From contig NZ_JADMJN010000008.1 of assembly GCF_018780565.1 (NCBI RefSeq), positions 62,001 to 126,000 on the forward strand: a stretch of DNA of 64,000 nucleotides, read 5' to 3'. How positions within the stretch are numbered: the first letter of the stretch is position 1; each line of letters begins with the position of its first letter. This DNA comes from Rhodoferax sp. (GTDB taxonomy: Bacteria > Pseudomonadota > Gammaproteobacteria > Burkholderiales > Burkholderiaceae_C). A program made the position numbers and the translations under genes. Positions 26,846-35,638 of this stretch are shown here, in pieces. The notes below the pieces were generated by a model. It made no database searches and was not told the origin of the DNA. It was given only the letters and a program-made list of their open reading frames with translations.

Positions 26846-28621
26846 ATGATTGATGTCTTGGCCTTTCGTCGTCTGTTTGCAGACATCTGGTCGGTGGTCG
26901 GAACCCGCTACGCGTTTTACCTGTGCTTGCTGGCGCTGACGGGCCTGCTTGAAGGCCTGACCCTCGCGAGTGTGGTTCCGCTGCTTGCTGCGATCGGTAT
27001 TGGCGAAGGTGGGAGCGGTGCAGGTGGTGTCGTAAGCCGAACGGTGCTTGAGTTGTTAGGCTGGCTGGGCCTTGGGGTATCGGTGCCCGCGATTTCCGCG
27101 TTGATACTTGCATCTCTCTTCTTCAGCACAGTTGTTTTCCTGGCTCAAGCCTATATGGGCATCTCGCTGCAAACGAGCTACGTGAGCCGCTGGCAGAAGC
27201 GCCTGCTCAGTGGCATCTTTGCGGCAAAATGGGGGCTGTTTCTGAAGACCAGAAACGGTGACCTGATTAACTCCGTGGTTACTGAAACGCAAAGACTAGG
27301 CGGCGCGTTTTACCAGACTGGCTTGCTCCTTACCGGCTTGCTGCACAGTATGATTTACATGGCGCTGGCCGCCATGCTGTCCGGCTTGACAACGCTGGGT
27401 GTTATTGCGGGCGGTGCATTTCTTTTTCTTATTACACGGCCCTTGATCCAGCGTGCGTACCGTATCGGAGCGGGCATCAGCCATGAAAATGCCGAGCTGC
27501 AAGTCAGAACGGGGGAATTCGTGGGCAGTGCCAAGCTGCTCAAGGCAACGGCTACCGAAAGTGAAGCTTTGCGGGTTTTAAGCGGGATCATACAAAGATT
27601 GCGTAAACACACCCTGGCCAACGGGTTTGATGCACAGATAGTTAAGGGGATTTTCGATTTTGGTGCTGCGACCATGGTCGCCAGCATTCTGGTTATCAGT
27701 CGCAGTGTTCTTAATATCGATGCTGCTGTGATCCTGGTCATCCTGGCGATTTTCGTTCGACTGATACCCAAGCTGACGGGATTGCAGCAAAGCCTTCAGT
27801 CTCTCACTAGCAGCTTGCCGGCCGTTGCTAACCTGAATGAGATGGCGCACACCATAGAGGCCGAAGCCGAACTTACCAAATTGGGACCGTTGCCTGAGGT
27901 GCTGTCCGCAGGCCCTATCGCGCTGTCACTGCATAACGTCGCTGTGAACTATGGGGACGTCGAGGTCATATCGGAACTGTCTCTCTCGATTCCGCCGGGA
28001 GCTTGTGTGGCATTTGTGGGGCGTTCGGGCGCAGGCAAGTCAACCCTTGTCGACGCGATGCTTGGCTTGGTGCCGATATCGGCCGGATCGATCGATGTGA
28101 ACGGGATCGATCTCAATGAGTTGCCGCTGCATGGGCTGCGCCGGCGAATTGGTTATATGGCTCAAGAGACCATGCTGTACAACACCACCATTCGGGGCAA
28201 TATCCTTTGGAGTCAGCCGCAGCACTCAGACTCGGCCGTGATGGCCGCGGCTACGTTGGCCGCTGCAAATGCGTTTATTTCCCAATCGCCGCAGGGGCTC
28301 GACACGATGGTCGGTGATCGCGGCGGCCGGCTGTCGGGCGGCGAGCGGCAACGTTTGGGTTTGGCCAGGGCCCTGCTCGGTAATCCCGGCCTGTTGGTGC
28401 TTGACGAGGCGGCCAGCGCCTTGGACGCAGAAACGGATGCCGCAGTCACGCAGGCACTAGAATTGCTGAAGGGCAAAGTCACCATGGTTGTGATCTCTCA
28501 CCGCTTGTCTTCGGTTCGAATGGCAGATTACATCTATGTTCTGGACAAGGGGAAAATCGTCGAGTCGGGCACTTGGTCAGAACTTGAAGGCAGCGAAGGG
28601 CAGTTTGGCCGCTTGCTATAG
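26846..28621 (+). CDS. ABC transporter with fused permease and ATPase (MsbA/PglK-like)
   Basis: This is a half-transporter of 591 residues. The N-terminal permease has about six membrane segments in residues 20-300, and the C-terminal ATPase has Walker A FVGRSGAGKST (about 390-400), Q-loop YMAQE, signature LSGGERQR, Walker B LLVLDEAAS and the H-loop ISHRLSS. It probably works as a homodimer that flips a lipid-linked oligosaccharide or lipid, as PglK does for lipid-linked glycans. The locus also has a Wzx-type flippase at 33757, so two flippases of different mechanism coexist. ATG 26846 is chosen over the overlapping GTG 26843. Confidence 0.85.
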   Translation: MIDVLAFRRLFADIWSVVGTRYAFYLCLLALTGLLEGLTLASVVPLLAAIGIGEGGSGAGGVVSRTVLELLGWLGLGVSVPAISALILASLFFSTVVFLAQAYMGISLQTSYVSRWQKRLLSGIFAAKWGLFLKTRNGDLINSVVTETQRLGGAFYQTGLLLTGLLHSMIYMALAAMLSGLTTLGVIAGGAFLFLITRPLIQRAYRIGAGISHENAELQVRTGEFVGSAKLLKATATESEALRVLSGIIQRLRKHTLANGFDAQIVKGIFDFGAATMVASILVISRSVLNIDAAVILVILAIFVRLIPKLTGLQQSLQSLTSSLPAVANLNEMAHTIEAEAELTKLGPLPEVLSAGPIALSLHNVAVNYGDVEVISELSLSIPPGACVAFVGRSGAGKSTLVDAMLGLVPISAGSIDVNGIDLNELPLHGLRRRIGYMAQETMLYNTTIRGNILWSQPQHSDSAVMAAATLAAANAFISQSPQGLDTMVGDRGGRLSGGERQRLGLARALLGNPGLLVLDEAASALDAETDAAVTQALELLKGKVTMVVISHRLSSVRMADYIYVLDKGKIVESGTWSELEGSEGQFGRLL

Positions 28622-28743
28622 ACGGGAAGGCTTTTCATGACCTGTGTTGCGGTGTCTGATAGACCACCATATTCAAAGCAGGTTTTTATTCCCGTAAATA
28701 TCGGCAAACAGGCAATAGTCTGCGGTCGCTTGACGTTAACAAA

Positions 28744-29880
28744 TTGAAAATACTTCACATCATTACCTCTCTCGATCAAGGCGGTGCGGAAGCGGTGCTT
28801 TGCCGCTTGGTCGCCTCCAGGCAAGAGGGCGTGGAGTATTCGGTCATCTCGCTCAAGGGTGATGGTTTTTATGGAGAGGTTCTTCGGGCCAATGGTCTGG
28901 ACCCTTACTCCTTCCAGTTCAAGCGGTTTTTTCAACTGACGAGCCTTTTTGAGTTTTTTCGCCTGGTTCGTCTCATTGCCAAGCTGTCGCCGGATGTGGT
29001 TCAAACCTGGCTGTACCATGCGGATTTGATAGGCGGCGTGGCTGCAAGATTGGCGGGATGCCCCCGGGTCGTATGGGGCATTAGGACATCCAGATTGAGT
29101 CCTTCTTTGAATAGCCGTTTTACCCGAATGGTCGCTTGGCTTTGTTCCCGGCTGTCGCCAATCGTTCCTGTTGCCATTGCCACGTGCTCAATCGAAGCCG
29201 CAAAAGAGCACAAACGAATGGGCTACGATCCAGCCAAATTCCATGTGATTCCCAACGGATTTGATCTGGTGGCCTATGCACCCGATACGACGGTGCGCCA
29301 GCAACTGCGCCAGGAATGGGGCGTGGCGAAGGAGGAGGTATTGTTCGGTTGTGTCGCACGCTGGGACCCTTACAAGGATCACCCCAGCCTGTTGCTGGCT
29401 CTCTCACTGGCAGCAGCCAGCGGAACAGCCGTTCGGTGTGTACTTGTAGGTGGGGGTCTGACGGTGAGCAATTCGGCTTTGGCCGAGCTGCTATCTAAGT
29501 ACAATCTGACCGATTCGGTAGTTCTTGCAGGCTCGCGCAGCGACATACCGTCGGTCATGAATGCGCTTGATTTTCACATCTTGTCAAGTGCAAGCGAAGC
29601 GTTTCCAAATGTAGTGGCAGAAGCGATGGCGTGTGGAACTCCTTGTATCGTGACCGACGTTGGAGATGCTGCGATGATTGTGGGAGCCACGGGCTGGATC
29701 GTGCCGCCAAAGAATCCTGGTTTGCTGGCTCGAGCCATCGAAGATGCGATGGGCGGTTTTGGCGGCAAGAATGATGCAAAACGGCGCATAGAGGCCCGAA
29801 AGCGGATCGTGGATGACTTCAGTCTGCAGCGAATGACGCAAGCTTATGTTCGCCTTTGGCAATCAGTAGCTTCGAAGTGA
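28744..29880 (+). CDS. Family 4 glycosyltransferase
   Basis: This 378-residue GT-B enzyme starts MKILHIITSLDQGGAE, typical of GT4, and has CVARWDPYKDHPSLLLAL at about 202 and the C-terminal donor-site segment SSASEAFPNVVAEAMACGTPCIVTD, here with the EAFP motif, at about 280-304. It uses a nucleotide-diphosphate sugar to extend the lipid-linked glycan. Translation appears to begin at TTG 28744, as no suitable ATG lies near. About 120 bases without a gene separate it from the ABC transporter. Confidence 0.83.
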   Translation: MKILHIITSLDQGGAEAVLCRLVASRQEGVEYSVISLKGDGFYGEVLRANGLDPYSFQFKRFFQLTSLFEFFRLVRLIAKLSPDVVQTWLYHADLIGGVAARLAGCPRVVWGIRTSRLSPSLNSRFTRMVAWLCSRLSPIVPVAIATCSIEAAKEHKRMGYDPAKFHVIPNGFDLVAYAPDTTVRQQLRQEWGVAKEEVLFGCVARWDPYKDHPSLLLALSLAAASGTAVRCVLVGGGLTVSNSALAELLSKYNLTDSVVLAGSRSDIPSVMNALDFHILSSASEAFPNVVAEAMACGTPCIVTDVGDAAMIVGATGWIVPPKNPGLLARAIEDAMGGFGGKNDAKRRIEARKRIVDDFSLQRMTQAYVRLWQSVASK

Positions 29881-29977
29881 TTTAAGAGAAGGCGAGCAAG
29901 CAAGTGCGAGTGCATCCCAAAAATTTGAAGTGGTGGTTTCCCACCCCGTTTCGTCATACTCACTGGAGTGTTGGGGC

Positions 29978-31054
29978 ATGACGGCCTTCGGTGGAGCTTT
30001 CAAGGGACGCAGGGTATTGCTGACCGGCCACACCGGGTTCAAGGGCAGCTGGCTGGCGCTATGGCTACAGGAGCTCGGCGCCGAGGTTGTCGGGCTGGCT
30101 TTGCCGCCCGACACCCAGCCCGGCCACTGGAATTTGCTCAAGCTGGGCATGGAAGAACATCAAGTCGATATCCGCGACTACGCGGCTGTTCAGAAAGTGG
30201 TCGCGCAAGTTGAGCCCGCGATTGTTTTTCACTTGGCCGCGCAGGCCTTGGTGCGCCGTTCCTATGTTGACCCGCTGACAACCTGGGCAACCAACGTGCA
30301 AGGTACAGCCCATGTGCTTGAGGCATGCCGCCACACAGCGAGCGTCAGGGCCATCGTTGCCGTGACGACCGACAAGTGCTACGAGAACCAGGAATGGCTC
30401 TGGGGCTATCGGGAAAACGACCGCCTCGGCGGCCACGACCCCTACTCGGCATCCAAAGCCGGCGCCGAACTGGTCGCTGCCAGCTACCGAAAATCCTATT
30501 TTGGCAGCGAAAACTCGACGCTCCTGGCGACCGCGCGTGCAGGAAATGTCATCGGTGGCGGGGACTGGTCGGAGGATCGCCTCATACCGGACCTGGTGCG
30601 TGCCAGCGCGCGTGGTGAATCCGTCGAAATCCGCTCGCCACAAGCCACCCGGCCCTGGCAGCATGTTCTCGAATCCCTGTCTGGCTACCTGTTGCTTGGC
30701 CAGCGCCTGTTGGAGCGGCAGCCTGGCTTCGCCGAAGCATGGAATTTTGGCCCCGACGAATCGGGCAACCAGCCGGTTTCGGCTGTCCTTTCCCGGTTGA
30801 CTCAAAGCTGGGGTGAACTGCGCTGGCATGTCACCGGTGCTCCCCAGCCGCACGAAGCCAGTCTGCTCCAGCTGGACAGCACCAAGGCGCGTACCTTGCT
30901 GCAATGGCTGCCTGTCTGGGGGCTCGATGAAGGCCTCAGGCAGACGGCCAACTGGTACCGCGCCTATGGCGAAAAAGGAGAGGCGATCAGCCGACAGCAG
31001 TTGGCTGACTATGTTTTGGCGGCCAAGGCAAAGAATATCGGCTGGGCGGTCTAG
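29978..31054 (+). CDS. rfbG: CDP-glucose 4,6-dehydratase
   Basis: This 358-residue SDR converts CDP-glucose to CDP-4-keto-6-deoxyglucose. The VLLTGHTGFKGSWL motif (residues 13-26) is nearly diagnostic of RfbG, and the catalytic pair lies in YSASK (Tyr156/Lys160), with TTDKCYENQEW at about 139 and RAGNVIGGGDW near 190. ATG 29978 matches the usual N-terminus, while the upstream GTG 29930 gives 16 extra residues. It is immediately followed by 3,5-epimerase, C-methyltransferase and reductase genes. Its cytidylyltransferase partner is at 21105. Confidence 0.93.
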   Translation: MTAFGGAFKGRRVLLTGHTGFKGSWLALWLQELGAEVVGLALPPDTQPGHWNLLKLGMEEHQVDIRDYAAVQKVVAQVEPAIVFHLAAQALVRRSYVDPLTTWATNVQGTAHVLEACRHTASVRAIVAVTTDKCYENQEWLWGYRENDRLGGHDPYSASKAGAELVAASYRKSYFGSENSTLLATARAGNVIGGGDWSEDRLIPDLVRASARGESVEIRSPQATRPWQHVLESLSGYLLLGQRLLERQPGFAEAWNFGPDESGNQPVSAVLSRLTQSWGELRWHVTGAPQPHEASLLQLDSTKARTLLQWLPVWGLDEGLRQTANWYRAYGEKGEAISRQQLADYVLAAKAKNIGWAV

Positions 31055-31055
31055 C

Positions 31056-31607
31056 GTGAAACTCCTCCCAACCATCCTTGCAGGCGTTTTCGTTGCGGAA
31101 ACCCAGGCTTTCCAAGACAGCCGCGGCGCATTTTCGCGGCTTTTCTGTGAGCGCGAGTTGGCCGAGGCCGTTGCTGGCCGGCAGATCGAGCAGATCAACC
31201 ACTCCCGCACGGCCACGGTAGGTGCGGTGAGGGGGCTGCATTTCCAGCGTCCACCCCATGCTGAGATGAAAATGGTGCGTTGCCTGAGAGGTCGTGTCTG
31301 GGATGTTGCCGTGGACCTGCGTAAGGGGTCACCAACATTTCTGCAATGGCATGCTCAGGAGCTGTCAACCGCCAACGCCTTGATGCTCGTTATTCCTGAA
31401 GGTTGCGCGCACGGCTTCCAGGTGCTCGAGCCGGACTCTGAATTGCTGTACCTGCACACCGCCAGTTACACGCCCTCAGCCGAGGGCGGGCTGCGTTTTG
31501 ATGACCCGGCGCTGAATATTCCATGGCCACTGCCGGTGGCTGACCTGTCCGAACGCGATCAAGAGCATCCGCTCATCAATCAAAACTTTCAGAGTATTAC
31601 CGTATGA
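31056..31607 (+). CDS. dTDP-4-dehydrorhamnose 3,5-epimerase-like (RmlC-type) sugar epimerase
   Basis: This 183-residue cupin-fold epimerase begins at GTG 31056, one base after the rfbG stop. An in-frame extension lies inside rfbG and is rejected. Signature segments are DSRGAFSRLFCE (about 24), INHSRTATVGAVRGLHFQ (about 47-64, including the catalytic His), VVDVDL-like WDVAVDLRKGSP and IPEGCAHGFQVLE with the conserved His. It is expected to epimerise the CDP-4-keto-6-deoxy sugar at C3 and/or C5. It overlaps the methyltransferase gene by four bases. Confidence 0.87.
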   Translation: MKLLPTILAGVFVAETQAFQDSRGAFSRLFCERELAEAVAGRQIEQINHSRTATVGAVRGLHFQRPPHAEMKMVRCLRGRVWDVAVDLRKGSPTFLQWHAQELSTANALMLVIPEGCAHGFQVLEPDSELLYLHTASYTPSAEGGLRFDDPALNIPWPLPVADLSERDQEHPLINQNFQSITV

Positions 31608-32827
31608 ATTGCCGTCACTGCAACACCCCCCTCGAACATGTATTCTTGGACCTCGGTTTCGCCCCGCCTTCCAACGCTTACCTGAGCGCAGCCGATCTCC
31701 GAGCGCCCGAGCAGTACTTTCCGCTGAAGCTGTTTGTGTGCGACCAGTGCTGGCTCGTCCAGACCGAAGACTACTCGCGCTCGGACGAGCTCTTCACGAA
31801 GGATTACGCCTACTTTTCGTCGGTATCGACCACATGGCTCGCGCATGCACGCTCCTACGTAGACATGATCACGACCCGCTTGGGCCTGAACGCTTACAGT
31901 TTCGTCATCGAGGTGGCATCGAATGACGGCTACCTGCTCAAGAACTTTGTTGCCAGCGGCGTGTCGTGCCTGGGTGTTGAACCCACCGACAGCACGGCGG
32001 CTGTGGCGGAAGCAGCCGGCATCCCGGTGGCGCGCGAGTTTTTTGGCCAAGACTTTGCCGGCAAGCTCGTGAAGTCGGGCCGACAGGCCGACCTCATTAT
32101 TGGCAACAATGTTTATGCGCATGTGCCCGACATCAATGATTTCACGGCCGGCATGAAGACCGCGCTGAAGCCGGGCGGTACCATCACGCTTGAGTTCCCG
32201 CACCTTATGAGCCTGATGCGCCTGAACCAGTTCGACACGGTTTACCACGAGCACTATTCCTACCTGTCGCTGCAGTCGGTTAAGGTGATCTTTGCGCGTG
32301 CCGGGTTGCGGGTTTGCGACGTTGAACAAATCCCGACGCACGGTGGCAGCCTTCGCGTCTATGGTTGCCATGCTGATGATGCGCGTGCTGACGGTGCAGC
32401 CGTGGCCCGCATACGTGCCGAGGAAATTGCCAGCGGCCTGCAGGACCTGGCGACTTACGAACGCTTCCAGCGCGAAGCGGACAAGGTCAAGAATCAGTTG
32501 CTGGCCTTCCTCATTGAGGCCAATCTGGCCGGCAAGACGGTGGCCGCCTACGGCGCCGCCGCCAAAGGCAATACCCTGATGAATTACGGGGGCGTCAAGC
32601 CTGATCTGGTGTCTTTCGTCTGTGACGCTGCCGCATCGAAGCAGGGCAAGTTCATGCCGGGCAGCCATATCCCGATTCTGGCTCCGAAAGAGTTGCGCGA
32701 GCGCAAGCCTGATTACGTCGTGATCCTGCCGTGGAACATCGCCGATGAAGTGGTCAAGTCCAACGAGTGCGTGCGGGAGTGGGGCGGCAAGTTTGTTGTT
32801 GCGGTCCCAGCGTTGCGGATATTTTGA
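31604..32827 (+). CDS. NDP-hexose 3-C-methyltransferase (TylC3/TcaB9-like)
   Basis: This 407-residue protein has the three-part layout of sugar C-methyltransferases. It has an N-terminal zinc site (Cys3, Cys6, Cys46, Cys49), a central SAM domain (VIEVASNDGYLL, YAHVPDIN, and the catalytic-region YHEHYSYLS) and a C-terminal domain with AAYGAAAKGNTLMNY. Characterised relatives add a methyl carbon to C3 of an NDP-4-keto sugar, giving a branched sugar. Together with rfbF, rfbG, the 3,5-epimerase and the next SDR this defines a route to a CDP-3-C-methyl-6-deoxyhexose. ATG 31604 overlaps the preceding stop and the 3' end overlaps the SDR. Confidence 0.88.
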   Translation: MNCRHCNTPLEHVFLDLGFAPPSNAYLSAADLRAPEQYFPLKLFVCDQCWLVQTEDYSRSDELFTKDYAYFSSVSTTWLAHARSYVDMITTRLGLNAYSFVIEVASNDGYLLKNFVASGVSCLGVEPTDSTAAVAEAAGIPVAREFFGQDFAGKLVKSGRQADLIIGNNVYAHVPDINDFTAGMKTALKPGGTITLEFPHLMSLMRLNQFDTVYHEHYSYLSLQSVKVIFARAGLRVCDVEQIPTHGGSLRVYGCHADDARADGAAVARIRAEEIASGLQDLATYERFQREADKVKNQLLAFLIEANLAGKTVAAYGAAAKGNTLMNYGGVKPDLVSFVCDAAASKQGKFMPGSHIPILAPKELRERKPDYVVILPWNIADEVVKSNECVREWGGKFVVAVPALRIF

Positions 32828-33738
32828 TGAAAGTTCTTGTTACAGGTGGCAGTGGCTTCATAGGGCAGTACTGCCTGAGTCAGCTGCATGCAAAAGGCCA
32901 CGAGGTTCATGCCGTTTCGTCCGTGTCTCGCCCCAGCACGTCTGCGGTGCAATGGCATCATGCCAGCCTGCTTGATATCACTCAGACACGAGCCCTTATA
33001 CGGACGATCAAACCCTCCCACTTACTCCATCTTGCGTGGTATACCAAACACGGTAAATATTGGACGTCGCCCGAAAATCTGAACTGGGTGCAAGGTAGTT
33101 TGGCTTTAATTCAGCAATTTACCGAATCAGGCGGAGAGCGTCTTGTGTCGGCGGGCACCTGCGCCGAATACGACTGGGGGCACGGGGTTTGCCTGGAAGG
33201 CCAGACGCCGCTTGTTCCGGCAACCCTTTACGGAACATACAAACACGCTCTGGAGTTGATGTTGCGCTCTTGGTGCCAGCAAACTGGCTTATCCAGCGCT
33301 TGGGGACGCGTCTTTTCCCTTTATGGTCCCGGAGAACATCCTCAGCGCCTTGTGGCTTCAGTCATCACGGCCCTGCTAAGAGGGGAGGTAGCCACCTGCG
33401 GCAATGCGAGTCTGATTCGCGATTATTCACATGCGGAGGATGTTGCCTCTGCGTTTGTTACGCTTCTCGACAGTAGGCTTAAGGGCGCAGTGAATATTGG
33501 ATCTGGCGATGCGGTCACGCTGCGCGATATCGTTGAAAAGATTGCCGGCAAACTTGACGGCCGCGAGCTCATACAATTCCGGGCGCCTCTGTCTTCTCCG
33601 AATAGCGAGCCCGAGTTGCTTTTGCCAGATATCAAGCGACTTGTTTCGACCGGCTGGAAGAAAAAGTTCGATCTCGATAGGGGGCTGGACGATACCATCG
33701 ACTGGTGGAAGAGTCAGACCCTTTCGCCGCGAGTGTAA
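32827..33738 (+). CDS. SDR family sugar 4-ketoreductase/epimerase
   Basis: This 303-residue SDR starts at ATG 32827 in a TGATG overlap with the methyltransferase gene. It has VLVTGGSGFIGQYCL (residues 3-17), the serine region VSAGTCAEYDW at about 100 and the catalytic YGTYKHALE (about 137-145). It is most similar to reductases that finish 6-deoxy sugars. It is predicted to reduce the 4-keto group of the C-methylated CDP-sugar, completing the donor. A 4-epimerase role cannot be excluded. Confidence 0.78.
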   Translation: MKVLVTGGSGFIGQYCLSQLHAKGHEVHAVSSVSRPSTSAVQWHHASLLDITQTRALIRTIKPSHLLHLAWYTKHGKYWTSPENLNWVQGSLALIQQFTESGGERLVSAGTCAEYDWGHGVCLEGQTPLVPATLYGTYKHALELMLRSWCQQTGLSSAWGRVFSLYGPGEHPQRLVASVITALLRGEVATCGNASLIRDYSHAEDVASAFVTLLDSRLKGAVNIGSGDAVTLRDIVEKIAGKLDGRELIQFRAPLSSPNSEPELLLPDIKRLVSTGWKKKFDLDRGLDDTIDWWKSQTLSPRV

Positions 33739-33756
33739 CGACGGCGCGGGCTGACT

Positions 33757-35250
33757 TTGACTAAACTCAAGTCCAACATCATCTTCAACTTTCTGGGCAG
33801 TGCTTGGCTCGGGATACTAACGCTTGCCGTTACTCCGATTCAGGTGCATTTCCTGGGCGTGGAGGCCTTCGGTTTTATCGGACTCATCACTATCTTACAG
33901 GTGCTGCTGGGTACTCTCGACCTCGGCATCTCGGCAACGGTTACGAAAGTTGTGTCATCCGATCACAGCGACGGGCGCAGTGCAAGTTCCGATGCCGTGA
34001 ATACCGCCTCGAGCGTGTACTGGATCATCGCGCTGTTCATCGCCGTGCTGTTGTGGTGGAACTCAGCAAAGGTTGCAGCTTTCTGGCTGAGCCGCACGCG
34101 TCTCGACCCGGTGACAGTCACGCTGGGAATACAGATCATTGCCGTTTATCTGGGCCTGCGCTGGCCGGTCGCGTTTTATACCGGAGTCATCAGCGGCTTG
34201 CAGCGGATGGACGTCCTCAACGTGATCAAGGCGGGTGTGCATACGCTGCGTCTTGTCGGCGGGGTCGTTGTTCTCTTTTTCGTGCCCGACCTCATGGCAT
34301 TTCTCGTATGGTTCGCGATCAGTTCGGCCGTGGAGTTGCTGGTATATGCGACCTTCACCTATCGCCTCCTCCCGACCTTGCGGCTGTGGCCTTATTTCTC
34401 GCTGGCCTCGTTCAAGGATATCTGGAAATATTCTGCTGCGATGAATCTCATCGCTCTCACAGCGCTGGTGCTAAGCCAGGCCGACCGTTTGGCCGTCACC
34501 AAATTTCTGAGCCTTGAGGCGTTGGGTTATTATTCCATTGCGTACAACGCCTCCATAGCGATCTCGTTGGTGCAAAGCGCCATCAATAGCGCATCTTTTC
34601 CAGCTTTCTCCCACTCCTTTAGCAGCGGTCAGCATGCGGACCTGCTTTCGCGTTACAACAAGGCCAGCCAATTGATGAGCCTTGTTGTTGCACTACCTTG
34701 CTTCGCATTGATTTTCTTTGGCCATGAAATCCTGCATTTATGGATTAATGCCCGGGTCGCTGACGAAGCCGCGATAGTGATGACCTGGCTGGCCGGGGGT
34801 TTCTTTCTTAACGCAATGGTCTCCAATGCGTATATGGCCGCCGTGGCCTGCGGTCAACCCAATCTGCCGCTTAAGGTCAATCTTCTCGCCTTGGTGCTGT
34901 ACCTTCCGTTGCTCTATGGATTGGTTCTTGAGTACGGTATCGTTGGTGCAGCCGCAGCCTACGCAGGCCTGAATGTTTACTACCTGTTCACGCTGCTACC
35001 GCAGGTTCAGGCGGGGGTCATAAAGCAAGGAATGGGCATATGGCTACGTATAAACTTCCTGCCTTTCGTGCTTGCAGGGGTCGGAGTATTTGGAGCTGCA
35101 AAAGCCCTTGCGTTGCTTGCTCAGCAGGGTTGGCAAGTCATGGCTTTGCTGGCACTGGGCGCTGCGCTATATGTGGCGATAGCCTGGTTCTTTCTTTCCC
35201 AGGCCCTGCGGACTGACTTGAGCAGTACGGCTAAAAGGTTAATCCGCTAG
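33757..35250 (+). CDS. wzx: Wzx-type oligosaccharide flippase
   Basis: This is a 497-residue membrane protein with roughly 12-14 hydrophobic helices, beginning NIIFNFLGSAWLGILTL and containing GFIGLITILQVLLGTLDLG, the N-terminal signature of the polysaccharide transport (PST/MOP) flippases. It moves undecaprenyl-diphosphate-linked repeat units across the inner membrane. Translation appears to start at TTG 33757, 18 bases after the SDR. It is followed by 388 bases without a clear gene, a likely break between transcription units or the site of a rearrangement. Confidence 0.88.
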   Translation: MTKLKSNIIFNFLGSAWLGILTLAVTPIQVHFLGVEAFGFIGLITILQVLLGTLDLGISATVTKVVSSDHSDGRSASSDAVNTASSVYWIIALFIAVLLWWNSAKVAAFWLSRTRLDPVTVTLGIQIIAVYLGLRWPVAFYTGVISGLQRMDVLNVIKAGVHTLRLVGGVVVLFFVPDLMAFLVWFAISSAVELLVYATFTYRLLPTLRLWPYFSLASFKDIWKYSAAMNLIALTALVLSQADRLAVTKFLSLEALGYYSIAYNASIAISLVQSAINSASFPAFSHSFSSGQHADLLSRYNKASQLMSLVVALPCFALIFFGHEILHLWINARVADEAAIVMTWLAGGFFLNAMVSNAYMAAVACGQPNLPLKVNLLALVLYLPLLYGLVLEYGIVGAAAAYAGLNVYYLFTLLPQVQAGVIKQGMGIWLRINFLPFVLAGVGVFGAAKALALLAQQGWQVMALLALGAALYVAIAWFFLSQALRTDLSSTAKRLIR

Positions 35251-35638
35251 TGAAATGGGGCGGCCTTCTGTTCAAAATTGGCTGCGCTTTGACGCCCATC
35301 TGATAACAGGCTGCTGCTGGTTTGCCACACCGGTCATGGCCAATTTCGGCAAATCATGATGAGGATACTGCTCGTTTTTCTCAAAAAATGCAAGGCAGGT
35401 GGATAATACAATCGTCAGTTAATTGCCGCCGCCACTTTGATAGCATTGAAGCCCGTGATAACGCTATGGGGAAAGGGCATTTTATTTTGTTGGGAATTAT
35501 GATTGTTCCGGGAGCCGCAGTGGCCAAAGCTTATTCTTCATGCCACCGTGCAATTGATGCCTGCTGTGGAGACCAAAAAAGATTGCGATATGTTCGTCGA
35601 TGCCTTGACGGCAATGAGCTGTCCCTTGGAATCTAAGC
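35251..35638. other. 388-base gap without a recognisable gene
   Basis: Nothing convincing is encoded here. Short frames (a 104-codon one at 35322-35636 and one starting at 35503) have no family resemblance, and the second runs on into the methyltransferase gene in another frame. There is no clear terminator hairpin. It is the longest unexplained stretch inside the polysaccharide locus and may hold a promoter for the 35.6-45.3 kb genes or decayed sequence. Confidence 0.5.

Noticed and set aside
30813..31055. N-terminal extension of the RmlC-like epimerase
   Set aside because: It lies within rfbG in a different frame, and the epimerase family N-terminus matches the GTG at 31056.
30065..31216. 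Long 383-codon open frame on the minus strand over rfbG
   Set aside because: Shadow of the high-GC rfbG gene; no recognisable domain, and rfbG itself is unmistakable.
35322..35636. Possible small gene of 104 codons in the gap after wzx
   Set aside because: No motif or ribosome site and it ends at the next gene start; not enough to call a gene.
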